Source: Alloyangia pacifica
GTDB lineage: Bacteria; Pseudomonadota; Alphaproteobacteria; Rhodobacterales; Rhodobacteraceae
NCBI RefSeq assembly: GCF_020524285.1
Contig: NZ_JAIVKX010000002.1
Coordinates: forward strand, 434,001-498,000
Length of the DNA: 64,000 nucleotides
Direction of reading: 5' to 3'
The notes under the pieces were generated by a model. The model was not told the origin of the DNA and did no database searches. It saw only the letters and a program-made list of their open reading frames with translations. How positions within the stretch are numbered: position 1 is the stretch's first letter; each line of letters starts with the position of its first letter. Of the stretch, positions 49,462 to 58,406 are shown in pieces. A program made the position numbers and the translations under genes.

Positions 49462-50214
49462 TCAGCCGGGAGGGATGCGCTCCGCCGCATCCAGCACCGG
49501 CCTGCCGAGCGCGCCGTAGAGGATCATCACGACCGCGCGGCTCGGCGCCTCCTTCAGCGCCTCGCCCAGCTCCGCCACGGTCGAGGCGACCATGCGCTGG
49601 CCCTCCTTGCTGACGTTCTCGGCCATCAGCGCGGGGGTCTCGGGCGGCATGCCCGCGGCAATCAGCCGTTCGGCCAGTTTCGAGAAGGTCCGCCGCCCCA
49701 TGTAGAGGCAGGTCACCGCCTCGGGGTCTGCCAGCGCGGCCATGTTCATCTCTTCGGGCAGCGCGCCGGTAACGTCATGGCCAGTGACGAACTGCAGGCG
49801 CCGCGCGGTGAGCCGCCGGGTCAGCGGCATGGCAGCGGCGGCGGCGGCCGCCGAGGCGGAGGTGACGCCGGGCACGACCTCGAAGGGCAGCCCCGCCTCG
49901 GTCACCGCGGCGATCTCTTCCTCGAGCCGTCCGAAAATGCCCGCATCGCCGGACTTCAGCCGCACCACGTGCTGGCCCGCCAGCGCATGCTCGACCAGCA
50001 GCGCGCTGACGAATTCCTGTTTCGGCGAGGGGCAGCCCGCGCGCTTGCCCACGGCGACCATCTCGGTGCCTTCCCCGCAAAGCTCGAGGATGGGACCGGA
50101 GGCGAGGTCGTCGTAGAGCACCGCATGGGCTTTTTGCAGGCATTTCAGCGCCCGTACGGTGAGCAGATCGGGATCTCCGGGGCCGGAAGAGACGAAACTG
50201 ACGAAACCGGACAT
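49462..50214 (-). CDS. cobA: Uroporphyrinogen-III C-methyltransferase
   Basis: 250-aa SAM-dependent enzyme that makes precorrin-2, the entry to cobalamin and siroheme. Signatures: VSSGPGDPDLLTVRALKCLQ, VAVGKRAGCPSPKQEF, VVRLKSGDAGIFGRLEEEI, VVPGVTSASAAAAAAAMPLT. Only the CobA/SumT domain is present, with no CysG dehydrogenase part. No other cobalamin genes are in the window, so it is an isolated copy here, perhaps serving siroheme. Confidence 0.93.
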   Translation of the reverse strand: MSGFVSFVSSGPGDPDLLTVRALKCLQKAHAVLYDDLASGPILELCGEGTEMVAVGKRAGCPSPKQEFVSALLVEHALAGQHVVRLKSGDAGIFGRLEEEIAAVTEAGLPFEVVPGVTSASAAAAAAAMPLTRRLTARRLQFVTGHDVTGALPEEMNMAALADPEAVTCLYMGRRTFSKLAERLIAAGMPPETPALMAENVSKEGQRMVASTVAELGEALKEAPSRAVVMILYGALGRPVLDAAERIPPG

Positions 50215-50329
50215 GGGGCCTCCGTGATCGGGGTAAGCGGTGCGCCCCGTGCTACGCCCGGCGCGGCATCAGCGCAAGGACAGCCCGCCCCATCTTGCGG
50301 GAATTGCGGCAGAACACGCCCAAAAGCAA

Positions 50330-50357
50330 ACGCCCCGCGCCTTTTGGCACGGGGCGT
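50330..50357 (-). terminator. Terminator of sodB
   Basis: On the minus strand ACGCCCCG and CGGGGCGT form the stem, followed by TTGCTTTTG. It lies 27 bp after the sodB stop. Confidence 0.75.
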
Positions 50358-50383
50358 CGAAGTCTCGACCTGAAGTCAGGAGA

Positions 50384-50983
50384 TCACAGGCGCGACGCCA
50401 CGTTTTCCCAGTTCACCAGGTTGTCGAGGAAGTTCGCCAGGTAGGCCGGACGCTTGTTGCGGAAGTCGATGTAGTAGGAGTGCTCCCACACATCGCAGCC
50501 GAGCAGAGCGGTCTGGCCGAAGCACAGCGGGTTCACGCCGTTCTCGGTCTTGGTGACCTTCAGGCCGCCGTCGGTGTCTTTCACCAGCCAGGCCCAGCCC
50601 GAGCCGAACTGGCCGGCGCCGGCCGCCGAGAACTCTTCCTTGAACTTGTCGAAGGAGCCGAAGGACTCTGCGATCGCCTTTTCCAGCTCGCCCGGAAGCG
50701 CGTTCTCACCGGCACCCATCATTTCCCAGAACTGGGTGTGGTTCCAGTGCTGCGAGGCGTTGTTGAACAGGCCCGACTGCGCCACGGCGCCGGACTCGTA
50801 GGTGCCCTTGACGATCTCTTCCAGCGACTTGTCCGCCCACTCGGTGCCGTCGATCAGCTTGTTCAGCGTAGTGACGTAGGTGTTGTGGTGGATGTCGTGG
50901 TGATACTCGAGCGTCTCCTTGGACATACCCTTGGAGGCCAGTGCGTCGTGAGCATAGGGAAGATCGGGAAGTTCAAAGGACAT
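50384..50983 (-). CDS. sodB: Superoxide dismutase [Fe] type
   Basis: 199-aa cytoplasmic enzyme that dismutes superoxide. Metal ligands fall in EYHHDIHHNTYV (first His), NNASQHWNHTQFW (second His), and DVWEHSYYIDFRN (Asp and His). The Gln in ASQHWNH and the AGQFGSGWAWLV block point to the iron or cambialistic subgroup. Start at 50983 with GGAAA upstream; codons further upstream are not conserved. Monocistronic with its own terminator. Confidence 0.95.
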   Translation of the reverse strand: MSFELPDLPYAHDALASKGMSKETLEYHHDIHHNTYVTTLNKLIDGTEWADKSLEEIVKGTYESGAVAQSGLFNNASQHWNHTQFWEMMGAGENALPGELEKAIAESFGSFDKFKEEFSAAGAGQFGSGWAWLVKDTDGGLKVTKTENGVNPLCFGQTALLGCDVWEHSYYIDFRNKRPAYLANFLDNLVNWENVASRL

Positions 50984-51072
50984 GTGCGTTTCCTTTCGCC
51001 TGTCAGTGAGTTCGCCAGTATTCCTAGACCTGCCACACGCGAGGTCAAGCGAAGTCTGGTGTACCATTGCAC

Positions 51073-51549
51073 TCAGGGCTGTGCGGAAAGTTCCTCGAGA
51101 GGTTGCACCTCGCAGCGCCCATCTGCCTGAAAAAGTGAATCAAATCCGGCGGGGATCGCGGTCACCGTGACCCTGCCGCTCGCCTTGTCGATGCCCGCCC
51201 GGTAGAGCATCCTGCGCGTCTGCTGCGCGTTCACCCCCACCGGGTAGTCCCAAGTGAAGCTGATCCGCCGCTCGGTCTCGGAGGCAACCTTGCCCCGCAC
51301 CGGCAGCCCACCGTTGTGATAGAGCGCAACCGGGTCCGAGATCACCACCCGGCCAGTCTCCGGATCATGCGCGATGAACAGGATCGGCGGCACCCAGCGC
51401 TGGCTGTAGGCGACGCGAAGCTGGCACAGGTAGCCGACCGACGTGGCCGGAACCTCCTCGGCGAGCTGCACGGCGGCGTCCTGCGCCGCGACAGGACCCG
51501 CCTGGACCGTAGCAAGGACCAGGGCAGCGGCACATACCAATTTCTTCAT
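51073..51549 (-). CDS. Secreted protein of unknown function
   Basis: 158 aa. Sec signal peptide (KKLVCAAALVLATVQAGPVA, cleaved near VAAQD). The mature part is a small beta-rich domain with two cysteines (VGYLCQLRVAYSQRW and DGRCEVQPLE) that could pair, and ILFIAHDPETGRVVISDPVA. No family recognised. GGAGGGGGCA precedes the ATG. It lies 74 bp downstream of soxG on the same strand and could be the last gene of soxDAG, but a relation to sarcosine is not evident. Confidence 0.65.
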   Translation of the reverse strand: MKKLVCAAALVLATVQAGPVAAQDAAVQLAEEVPATSVGYLCQLRVAYSQRWVPPILFIAHDPETGRVVISDPVALYHNGGLPVRGKVASETERRISFTWDYPVGVNAQQTRRMLYRAGIDKASGRVTVTAIPAGFDSLFQADGRCEVQPLEELSAQP

Positions 51550-51623
51550 CCCGTTGCCCCCTCCGCGACACACACCGCCGCCGACGCTACGGGTGCCGGG
51601 CGCCGGGTGCAATGCGAGGCAGC

Positions 51624-52208
51624 TCAGAAATATTCGAAATCCGGGGCATTTCTCGCCGCGCCGCCGAGCAGCCGGAAGGCGTAATCCGCCACCGAGCGGA
51701 AGCACAGCACCTCGGCCTGCTCCTCAGAAACGATGCGGAGCGCCGCCGCGACCTGCGCAATGCGCGTGCGCCGCAGGCTGCCCGGCGGCAGGGCCGCGGG
51801 CGAGACATCGGCGGGAGTGAGCCGCGCCAGCGCCTCGCGCATGTGCGTGCCCTCGACGATCAGCCGCACACGCATGTCCGACACGTCATGCACCAGCGCA
51901 TGCACCCCCTGCCGGTCGAACTCGGCCTGCAGCGTCGGGGCCGCCAGGCGCGGCTCGCCATAGGGCATGAGCAGCAAAAGCTCGTCCGGCGCCATCCACA
52001 GCAGCTCGCGCCCGCCATGGCCGCTCGCCCGCCAGACGCCCGGCAGAGCGCAGCCTGCCAGGGCCGAGACCGGCCCGGTGAACCCGGGATCGGTCAGGTC
52101 GCCGCGCACTGCGATCATCCCCGTCGGCCCCGCGTCGCGCACCGAAAGCGCGCCCTCGGAGATCGCTCCCAGCAGCGGGGTCACCGGTTCATAACTTGTC
52201 TCAGACAT
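51624..52208 (-). CDS. soxG: Sarcosine oxidase gamma subunit
   Basis: 194-aa GcvT-fold-like subunit of heterotetrameric sarcosine oxidase. Family blocks: SEGALSVRDAGPTGMIAVRG, ELLWMAPDELLLLMPYG, VHDVSDMRVRLIVEGTHMRE and LPPGSLRRTRIAQVAAALRI, then CFRSVADYAFRLL. It stabilises the complex beside the alpha and beta subunits. Its start overlaps the soxA stop by 8 bp. Confidence 0.93.
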   Translation of the reverse strand: MSETSYEPVTPLLGAISEGALSVRDAGPTGMIAVRGDLTDPGFTGPVSALAGCALPGVWRASGHGGRELLWMAPDELLLLMPYGEPRLAAPTLQAEFDRQGVHALVHDVSDMRVRLIVEGTHMREALARLTPADVSPAALPPGSLRRTRIAQVAAALRIVSEEQAEVLCFRSVADYAFRLLGGAARNAPDFEYF

Positions 52209-55200
52209 CGTTTCTTGCTCCCTCGGGATCGTAGAGCACCGGGCTCACGATGGTTGCCCGGAGCGTTGTCTTCGACTCATCGGCCGGATCGTAGTCGTCG
52301 GTGGTGAAGGTCAGCTCCTCGCCCATGCGCTGCGGCCCGTCGAGCACCAATGCCATGGCAATGCCGCGGCCCAGAGTGGGCGAGAAATACGACGAGGTGA
52401 CCCGCCCCTGCGTGTTGCGCTGACCGTTGGCGTTCTTGCCGGGCGCGATGGCGAGCGCGCCGGTGGGCAGCACGCCGCCGTCCGAGGTTTCCAGCCCGAC
52501 CAGCTTCCAGCGCTTCGGATCGGCCATGTTGACCCGCGCCTGCGCGCGCTTGCCAAGGAAGTCCTCTTTCTTCTTGGAGATCGCCCAGCCGAGGTTGAGA
52601 TCCTGCGGGATCACCGTGCCGTCGGTCTCGTCGCCGATCATGATGAAGCCCTTCTCGGCGCGCATCACGTGCAGCGCCTCGGTGCCATAAGGGGTGACAT
52701 CCCACTCCGCGCCCAGTTCCAGCAGCCTGCCCCAGAACTCACGGCCCAGATGCGCCGGAACGGCCACCTCGTAGCTCAACTCGCCGGAGAAGGAGATGCG
52801 GAAGACCCGCGCCGGGAAGCCGCCCAGCGTGCCCTCGGCCCAGGTCATGAAGGGCAGCGCCTCCTTCGACACGTCCATGCCCCCGAGCTTTTCGAGCAGT
52901 ATGCGCGCCTCGGGGCCGACCACCGCGACCTGCGCGTATTGCTCGGTGATGTTTGCGGTGTAAACACGCCAGTCAAACCATTCACATTGCAGCCAATCTT
53001 CCATGTGGGCATGGATGTGATCGGCGCCGCCGGTGGTGGTGTGGCACAGCCATGTGTCCTCCGCCAGCCGCACCACGACGCCGTCGTCCATCAGGAAGCC
53101 GTTCTCGGAGCACATCAGCCCGTAGCGGCATTTTCCGACCGGCAGCGTGCTCATCATGTTGGTGTAGAGCATGTCGAGAAACTTGCCGGCATCGGGCCCT
53201 TTCACCACGATCTTGCCCAGCGTCGAGGCGTCGAGCAGGCCGAGGCTCTGGCGGGTGGCGAGGATCTCGCGGTTCACCGCCATCTCGGTGCTCTCGCCGG
53301 GGCGGCGGTAGCAATAGGGTCTGCGCCAGTGCCCGACCGGCTCCCACTCGGCCCCATTGGCATCGTGCCAGGCGTCCATCGGCGTGCGGCGCAGCGGCTG
53401 GAACAGCTCGCCCCGTGCCTCGCCGGTGATCGCCCCGAAGGAGATCGGCGTGTAAGGCGGGCGGAAGGTGGTGGTGCCGACCTGCGGGATCGCTTCACCC
53501 AGAGTGTCAGAAAGAACGGCAAGACCATTGATATTGCTTAGCTTACCCTGATCCGTCGCCATGCCGAGCGTGGTGTAGCGCTTGGCGTGTTCGACGCTCT
53601 CGTAACCCTCGCGGGCGGCAAGCTGCAAATCCGCGACCTTCACGTCGTTCTGGTAGTCGAGGAAGGCTTTCATGCGCAGGTCCGGCGTCGCCTTGGTCGG
53701 CACGATCCACAGCGGCATGAGCGCCGCCTCGGCGACCTCCTCGCCAAAGGGTGCCACAATTTCGCCAACTTCACGGCCAACTTTAAGAGCTGCGTTTTTC
53801 CCTGCTATTACGGCATCTTCAAGAGCATTTCTCAGCGTCAATTCACCATTGGCCGCGCCTGCGGGAATGACCATTGGCAGCCCGTCGGCGCCGGTCGGCG
53901 GGCGCTCCGGATCGGGACGGAAGAAGGCGCCCGCCTCGTCCCAGCGCAGCTTGCCGCCGCAGTGCGACCAAAGATGCACCACCGGCGACCAGCCACCGGA
54001 CATGGCCACCGCGTCGCAGGCGATGTCCTCGAGCACGTTGCCCTCGCCATCGGCAAGGCAGCTGTGCACCGTGGCGACGCGCTTGCCGCCGCTGACCTTG
54101 GCGATGGCGCGGCCGGGATCGACGCGGATGCCCTGCTCGCGCAGCTGCTCCATCAGCTTGCCGCCGCCCATGGGCCGCGCATCGAGCACGCGCACCACAT
54201 CGACGCCCGCCTCGTGCAGCGCCAGCGCGGTGCGGTAGCCATCGTCGTTGTTGGTCACCAGCACGACCTTCTGGCCCGGCGTCACGCCGTAGTTGACCAC
54301 GTAGTCGCGCATCGCCGAGGCCAGCATCACCCCCGGCACGTCGTTGCCGGCAAAGCTCAGCGGGCGCTCGATGGCGCCGGTGGCGGTGATGATCTGCCCT
54401 GCGCGGATGCGCCAGAGCCGGTGGCGCGGCCCGATGGTGCCTGGCGCGTGGTCGGTCAGCCGCTCGTAGCCCAGCACGTAGCCGTGATCCTGCACCGCCG
54501 CGCCCATGCAGCGCGCGACGCGGCGCAGGTTCGGCAGCGCGTCGAGCTCCGCCAGGGTCTGTTCGACCCATGCCTCGGGCGTCATGCCGTCGATCGTGCC
54601 GCCGTCGACCGGGGCGCGCCCGCCCCAATGTGCGCTCTGCTCGATCAGCAGCACCTGCGCGCCGGCCTCGGCGGCCACCTTCGCCGCCAGCAGGCCGGCG
54701 ACACCGCCGCCGACCACCAGCACGTCCACATGGGCGTGGAAATGCTCATAGCTGTCGGAGTCGCGGCTTTCCGGGTGCGGCGCCTTGCCGAGCCCGGCGG
54801 CGCGGCGGATGACCGGCTCGTAGAGGTGCTTCCAGAAGGCCCGCGGCCAGAGGAAGGTTTTGTAGTAGAAGCCCGCCGGGAGGAAGCGCGACAGCGCCGC
54901 GTTCACCGCGCCGACATCCTGCTCGAGGCTGGGCCAGCGGTTCTGGCTCTCGGCGGTGAGCCCGTCGAAAAGCTCGGTGGTCGTGGCGCGCTGGTTCGGC
55001 TCGAAGCGCGGGCCGGTGCCGAGCCCGACCAGCGCGTTCGGCTCCTCGGCGCCCGAGGCCACCACGCCGCGCGGGCGGTGGTACTTGAAGCTGCGGCCCA
55101 CCAGCAGCCGGTCGTTGGCGAGCAGCGCCGAGGCGAGCGTGTCACCGGGATGGGCATTCATCGACACGCCGTCGAAGGTGAAACGGATCTTGCTCGAACG

Positions 55201-55239
55201 GTCGACGAAGCGGCCGCCCTTGGCCAGACGGGTACTCAT
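52201..55239 (-). CDS. soxA: Sarcosine oxidase alpha subunit
   Basis: 1012-aa subunit. N-terminal 2Fe-2S-ferredoxin-like region (RFTFDGVSMNAHPGDTLASA), NAD-binding/FAD Rossmann domain (VLVVGGGVAGLLAAKVAAEA, then ITATGAIERPLSFAGNDVPG), and a C-terminal aminomethyltransferase (GcvT-like) half from about residue 600 (LGLLDASTLGKIVVKGPDAG, RAEKGFIMIGDETDGTVIPQ). It oxidises sarcosine with the beta subunit and passes the one-carbon unit to tetrahydrofolate. Start at 55239 with GAGG upstream. Gap of 82 bp to soxD, holding a partial dispersed repeat. Confidence 0.95.
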   Translation of the reverse strand: MSTRLAKGGRFVDRSSKIRFTFDGVSMNAHPGDTLASALLANDRLLVGRSFKYHRPRGVVASGAEEPNALVGLGTGPRFEPNQRATTTELFDGLTAESQNRWPSLEQDVGAVNAALSRFLPAGFYYKTFLWPRAFWKHLYEPVIRRAAGLGKAPHPESRDSDSYEHFHAHVDVLVVGGGVAGLLAAKVAAEAGAQVLLIEQSAHWGGRAPVDGGTIDGMTPEAWVEQTLAELDALPNLRRVARCMGAAVQDHGYVLGYERLTDHAPGTIGPRHRLWRIRAGQIITATGAIERPLSFAGNDVPGVMLASAMRDYVVNYGVTPGQKVVLVTNNDDGYRTALALHEAGVDVVRVLDARPMGGGKLMEQLREQGIRVDPGRAIAKVSGGKRVATVHSCLADGEGNVLEDIACDAVAMSGGWSPVVHLWSHCGGKLRWDEAGAFFRPDPERPPTGADGLPMVIPAGAANGELTLRNALEDAVIAGKNAALKVGREVGEIVAPFGEEVAEAALMPLWIVPTKATPDLRMKAFLDYQNDVKVADLQLAAREGYESVEHAKRYTTLGMATDQGKLSNINGLAVLSDTLGEAIPQVGTTTFRPPYTPISFGAITGEARGELFQPLRRTPMDAWHDANGAEWEPVGHWRRPYCYRRPGESTEMAVNREILATRQSLGLLDASTLGKIVVKGPDAGKFLDMLYTNMMSTLPVGKCRYGLMCSENGFLMDDGVVVRLAEDTWLCHTTTGGADHIHAHMEDWLQCEWFDWRVYTANITEQYAQVAVVGPEARILLEKLGGMDVSKEALPFMTWAEGTLGGFPARVFRISFSGELSYEVAVPAHLGREFWGRLLELGAEWDVTPYGTEALHVMRAEKGFIMIGDETDGTVIPQDLNLGWAISKKKEDFLGKRAQARVNMADPKRWKLVGLETSDGGVLPTGALAIAPGKNANGQRNTQGRVTSSYFSPTLGRGIAMALVLDGPQRMGEELTFTTDDYDPADESKTTLRATIVSPVLYDPEGARNDV

Positions 55240-55280
55240 CTGCGGAACCTCGTGCACTTGGACCCGGCGATGCACCCCAT

Positions 55281-55317
55281 GGCGAGGCGCCGCGCGGGCG
55301 TATTCGAAAAGAAAAGA
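55281..55317 (+). repeat. Dispersed intergenic repeat, copy 7 (3' half)
   Basis: GGCGCCGCGCGGGCGTATTC followed by GAAAAGAAAAGA matches the core and tail of the repeat. It lies in the 82-bp gap between soxD and soxA. Confidence 0.5.
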
Positions 55318-55321
55318 CGGC

Positions 55322-55645
55322 TCATGCGGGCACCTGCCAGCCCGGGTGACGGGCGCGGATCCGGGTCAGCACCTCCTCGGGCGGCTGTGGCAGCCGCGCG
55401 CTGTAGGTGCCGTAAACCTCCATGGTCACGCTGTCGCGCGCGGCGAGGAACCACTTGCCGCAGCCATAGGCGTGGCGCCAGCGCTCCAGCACCGGTCCCT
55501 TGGCTGCCTGGCGGTTGAACAGGTAGTCCTCAAACTCGGCATCGCTGCTGCCGGGACCGAAGCGGACCAGATGCGCCTCGCCGCCGGGCGCGAGCTCGAT
55601 TTCCGCGGCCTCCAGGCCGCAACAGGGACAGGTCAGGGTCAGCAT
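55322..55645 (-). CDS. soxD: Sarcosine oxidase delta subunit
   Basis: 107-aa small subunit with the zinc-binding set: Cys-x-Cys-Cys near the N-terminus (LTLTCPCCGLEAAE) and HAYGCGKWF later. Blocks FGPGSSDAEFEDYLFNRQAA and WRHAYGCGKWFLAARDSVTM are typical. First gene of soxD-soxA-soxG. A terminator lies just upstream, so the unit needs its own promoter. CGGAGGTGCCCG precedes the ATG. Confidence 0.94.
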   Translation of the reverse strand: MLTLTCPCCGLEAAEIELAPGGEAHLVRFGPGSSDAEFEDYLFNRQAAKGPVLERWRHAYGCGKWFLAARDSVTMEVYGTYSARLPQPPEEVLTRIRARHPGWQVPA

Positions 55646-55698
55646 CGGGCACCTCCGTGTCGGGCGGGTGAACTCTGGATTGCGACAGCACGGCACGC

Positions 55699-55732
55699 AA
55701 AAGGCCCGGCCGCCAGAGCGGGGCCGGGCCTT
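55699..55732 (-). terminator. Terminator between the single-TM protein gene and soxD
   Basis: On the minus strand AAGGCCCGGCC and GGCCGGGCCTT form an 11-bp stem with a ten-base loop, ending in TTTT. It closes the upstream transcription unit. Confidence 0.85.
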
Positions 55733-55762
55733 GCAGCACGTGTATGGGCGTCGCGGCGCGAA

Positions 55763-56140
55763 TCAGTTGTTGCCGGTGGTCTCGCCAGCGTCGGCCGGGG
55801 CGGCTTCGGGAGCTGCCTCGGGCGCGGTTTCGGCGGGTGCGGCCTGCTCTGCCGGAGCGGTCTCGGCCGGGGCTGCGGCAGGCGCTTCGGCCGGGGTGAT
55901 GGCATCCGGGGCTGCGCCCTCCGAGCCGTCGCCGCCGCCGAAGACGGCCCAGGCGAGCACTGCAAGCACGACGACGACGATGCCGAGGATGAAGGCCATC
56001 CCGGCGCTCGCGCCGGTCCGCGTGGTGGTCGTGGTGGTTGTGGTATGCTCGCGCACCGGTTCGCGCACCGGATCCTGCGTGGGGCGGGCGTCTGCCCGCG
56101 GCGCAGCCGGCGGGCGGGTGTCGGTGGTATAATCGGACAT
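55763..56140 (-). CDS. Single-pass membrane protein with poly-Thr and Pro/Ala/Glu tail
   Basis: 125 aa. A polar Pro/Arg-rich N-terminus (MSDYTTDTRPPAAPRADARP), a run of eight threonines (HTTTTTTTTRTG), one membrane helix (AGMAFILGIVVVVLAVLAWA) and a low-complexity acidic tail of Ala, Pro, Glu and Thr (EAPAAAPAETAPAEQAAPAE). No catalytic domain; similar small proteins occur in Rhodobacteraceae without known function. The Thr run uses mixed ACC/ACA/ACG codons, so it is not a simple triplet microsatellite. GGAGG precedes the ATG. It has its own terminator and lies between soxB and soxDAG. Confidence 0.75.
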   Translation of the reverse strand: MSDYTTDTRPPAAPRADARPTQDPVREPVREHTTTTTTTTRTGASAGMAFILGIVVVVLAVLAWAVFGGGDGSEGAAPDAITPAEAPAAAPAETAPAEQAAPAETAPEAAPEAAPADAGETTGNN

Positions 56141-56421
56141 GGAACTCCTCCAGTACACTTCGTGACTGGCAGATGAACGCGCCCTTGCGCTCGGCCGTTC
56201 CCGCGCGTCGCCGCCATGCTCCATTTTCCGCCTACCGAAGAGGCAGGCACCCGGCGCAGCCGCCTCAAATCCCGGCGCGCGCGCCGATCACACGCCGAAT
56301 TCATCGATGCAGGGGGGCAGATCAATGGATGGAACCGTAGCGGACCTATCCTTGTCCAACGGACGACAGAACGCGACCGTTCGATTCCAGCAGACCAACC
56401 CGCGCAAAGACCGGAGGCCCC

Positions 56422-56844
56422 ATGAGCAGACTTCTGACCCTGATCCTCACCAGCCATCGTGGCCGCCGCTACCCGGTGGAGCTGTTCACCCGCGACACCG
56501 AGCTCGCCGAGGAGGGCGCCGTCTACCTGCTGCTGCGCCTGCCCGAGGGCCGCGCGGTGCAGGCGCAGATCCTCTATGTCGGCGCCACCTGCGCGCTCGG
56601 CTCGCAACTGGCGCAGGACAGGCTGCCGGGCGGGGCATGGGCGCGGGCCGAGGAACTCGGCTTCGACACCATCGGTGCCGTCGCCCTGTCGCGCGCCGAG
56701 GACCGCGAGGCGGTGGCGCAGGAGTTCATCCAGAGCTGGCGCCCGCCCTGCAACGCCGGCCAGGCCCGGAGCGGGCACGCCGGGCTGATGGAGCTTGCCG
56801 GGCCGCTGCCGGTGACCCTGCCGCGCGGCGCCACCCGGCACTAG
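56422..56844 (+). CDS. Small protein with degenerate GIY-YIG-like fold
   Basis: 140 aa. GAVYLLLRLPEG, QILYVGATCALGSQLAQDR and, later, EDREAVAQEFIQSWRPPCN follow the order of GIY-YIG nuclease motifs: strand with Y-x-L, then YVG-x-T-x-L, then a Glu-containing helix ending PxxN. The first motif lacks the GIY tripeptide, so activity is uncertain. GGAGGCCCC precedes the ATG. It lies on the opposite strand inside the sox region, 3'-to-3' with soxB. No family name assigned; identification is by motif only. Confidence 0.55.
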   Translation: MSRLLTLILTSHRGRRYPVELFTRDTELAEEGAVYLLLRLPEGRAVQAQILYVGATCALGSQLAQDRLPGGAWARAEELGFDTIGAVALSRAEDREAVAQEFIQSWRPPCNAGQARSGHAGLMELAGPLPVTLPRGATRH

Positions 56845-56888
56845 GTCGCCGGCCCGTCGCCTAGACGCGCCCTGCCGCTGGCGGCCCA

Positions 56889-58133
56889 TCAGTGCGCCAC
56901 CCCGGCGGCGACGCTCTCGTCGATGAACCGTCCCTCGCGGAAGCGGTCGAGCCCGAATTCGGCGGTGAGCGGCGAGTGGCCTTTGGCCATCAGCTCGGCA
57001 AAGCCCCAGCCCGAGCCCGGGATGGCCTTGAAGCCGCCGGTGCCCCAGCCGCAGTTGACGAAGCAGTTCTCCAGCGGCGTCTTCGACAGGATCGGCGAAC
57101 GATCCCCGGTCACGTCGACGATGCCGCCCCATTGCCGCAGCATCTTCAGGCGCGAGATCATCGGGAAGGTCTCGGTCAGGGCGCGCACGGTTTCCTCGAT
57201 GTGCTGGAAGGAGCCGCGCTGGGTGTAGTTGACGAAGCCGTCGGTGCCGCCGCCGATCACCATCTCACCCTTGTCCGACTGGCTCATGTAGCCGTGCACC
57301 GTATTGGCCATGACCACCACGTCCATGCAGGGCTTGATCGGCTCGCTGACCAGCGCCTGCAGCGCCACCGACTCGATCGGCAGCCGGAAACCGGCCTTCT
57401 CGGCCATGACCCCGGAGTGCCCGGCGACCACGATGCCGAGCTTGTCGCAGTCGATCTCGCCCTTGCTAGTGGATACGCCGCGCACCTTGCCGCCCTCGGA
57501 ACGAATGCCGGTGACCTCGCAGTTCTGCAAGATGTCCATGCCCATGTCGGAACAGGCCCGCGCATACCCCCAGGCCACCGCGTCGTGCCGCGCGGTGCCG
57601 CCGCGCGCCTGCCACAGCGCCCCAAGCACCGGGTAGCGCGGCCCGTCGATGTTCATGATCGGGCAGAGCCGCTTGACCTCGCGCGGGCCGATCATCTCGG
57701 TCTCGATCCCCTGCAGGCGGTTGGCGTGCACCGTGCGCTGGTATCCGCGCAGCTCGTGCTCCGTCTGCGCCAGCATCATCACCCCGCGGGGCGAGAACAT
57801 GACGTTGTAGTTCAGATCCTGGCTCAGCCCCTCGTAGAGCGACCGCGCCTTCTCGTAGATCGCGGCAGAGGGATCCTGCAGGTAGTTGGAACGGATGATC
57901 GTGGTGTTGCGCCCGGTGTTGCCGCCGCCAAGCCAGCCCTTCTCGATGATCGCAACATCGGTGATGCCGAAGTTCTTGCCGAGGTAATAGGCGGTGGCGA
58001 GCCCGTGGCCGCCCGCCCCGACGATCACAACCTGGTAGCGCGACTTGGGCTCGGGCTTGCGCCAGGCGCGGGCCCAGCCGGTGTGGTAGCGCGCGGCCTC
58101 GCGGGCGATGGCAAAAACCGAATAGCGTTTCAT
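56889..58133 (-). CDS. soxB: Sarcosine oxidase beta subunit
   Basis: 414-aa flavoprotein subunit: dinucleotide motif YQVVIVGAGGHGLATAYYL, EKGWLGGGNTGRNTTIIRSN, TARHDAVAWGYARACSDMGM, and the C-terminal NCGWGTGGFKAIPGSGWGFA. It contains the sarcosine-oxidising site and binds FAD and covalent FMN together with alpha. Usually first of soxBDAG; here it is separated from soxD by about 1.2 kb holding two other genes and a terminator, so it must be transcribed on its own. Confidence 0.95.
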   Translation of the reverse strand: MKRYSVFAIAREAARYHTGWARAWRKPEPKSRYQVVIVGAGGHGLATAYYLGKNFGITDVAIIEKGWLGGGNTGRNTTIIRSNYLQDPSAAIYEKARSLYEGLSQDLNYNVMFSPRGVMMLAQTEHELRGYQRTVHANRLQGIETEMIGPREVKRLCPIMNIDGPRYPVLGALWQARGGTARHDAVAWGYARACSDMGMDILQNCEVTGIRSEGGKVRGVSTSKGEIDCDKLGIVVAGHSGVMAEKAGFRLPIESVALQALVSEPIKPCMDVVVMANTVHGYMSQSDKGEMVIGGGTDGFVNYTQRGSFQHIEETVRALTETFPMISRLKMLRQWGGIVDVTGDRSPILSKTPLENCFVNCGWGTGGFKAIPGSGWGFAELMAKGHSPLTAEFGLDRFREGRFIDESVAAGVAH

Positions 58134-58406
58134 GGGTCTCGAATCCGCCGTTGCTGTGACCTAGGGTAACACGATACCTGCATGCCGCGCGCGCGGCTGC
58201 AACCTCCCCCGTAGCTGCAATCCTCACGATCGGCAGAAAGCCGGGCCCGCATCCACGCTTCGCTCGCACCGCATCGCCTGCTTCCGCCCACGCGCGGCCG
58301 CTCGCGGGCGATCACGCCGCGGAGAGAGGTCCAATTGCCGCGCCCGGTCCCCCCTTTTTTCCCGCGCCCCGCCCGGCTACACAATGGCAAGAACGGGAGA
58401 GTTTAA

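Noticed and set aside
53587-55518. 643-codon plus-strand open frame antisense to soxA
   Set aside because: Shadow of soxA; composition typical of antisense frames in high-GC DNA.
55990-56045. Triplet-repeat microsatellite behind the poly-Thr run
   Set aside because: The eight Thr codons are a mix of ACC, ACA and ACG, so it is not a uniform slippage tract.
58134-58406. Small gene in the soxB-ccmI divergent spacer
   Set aside because: Short frames only, no ribosome site or similarity; probably just promoters for both genes.
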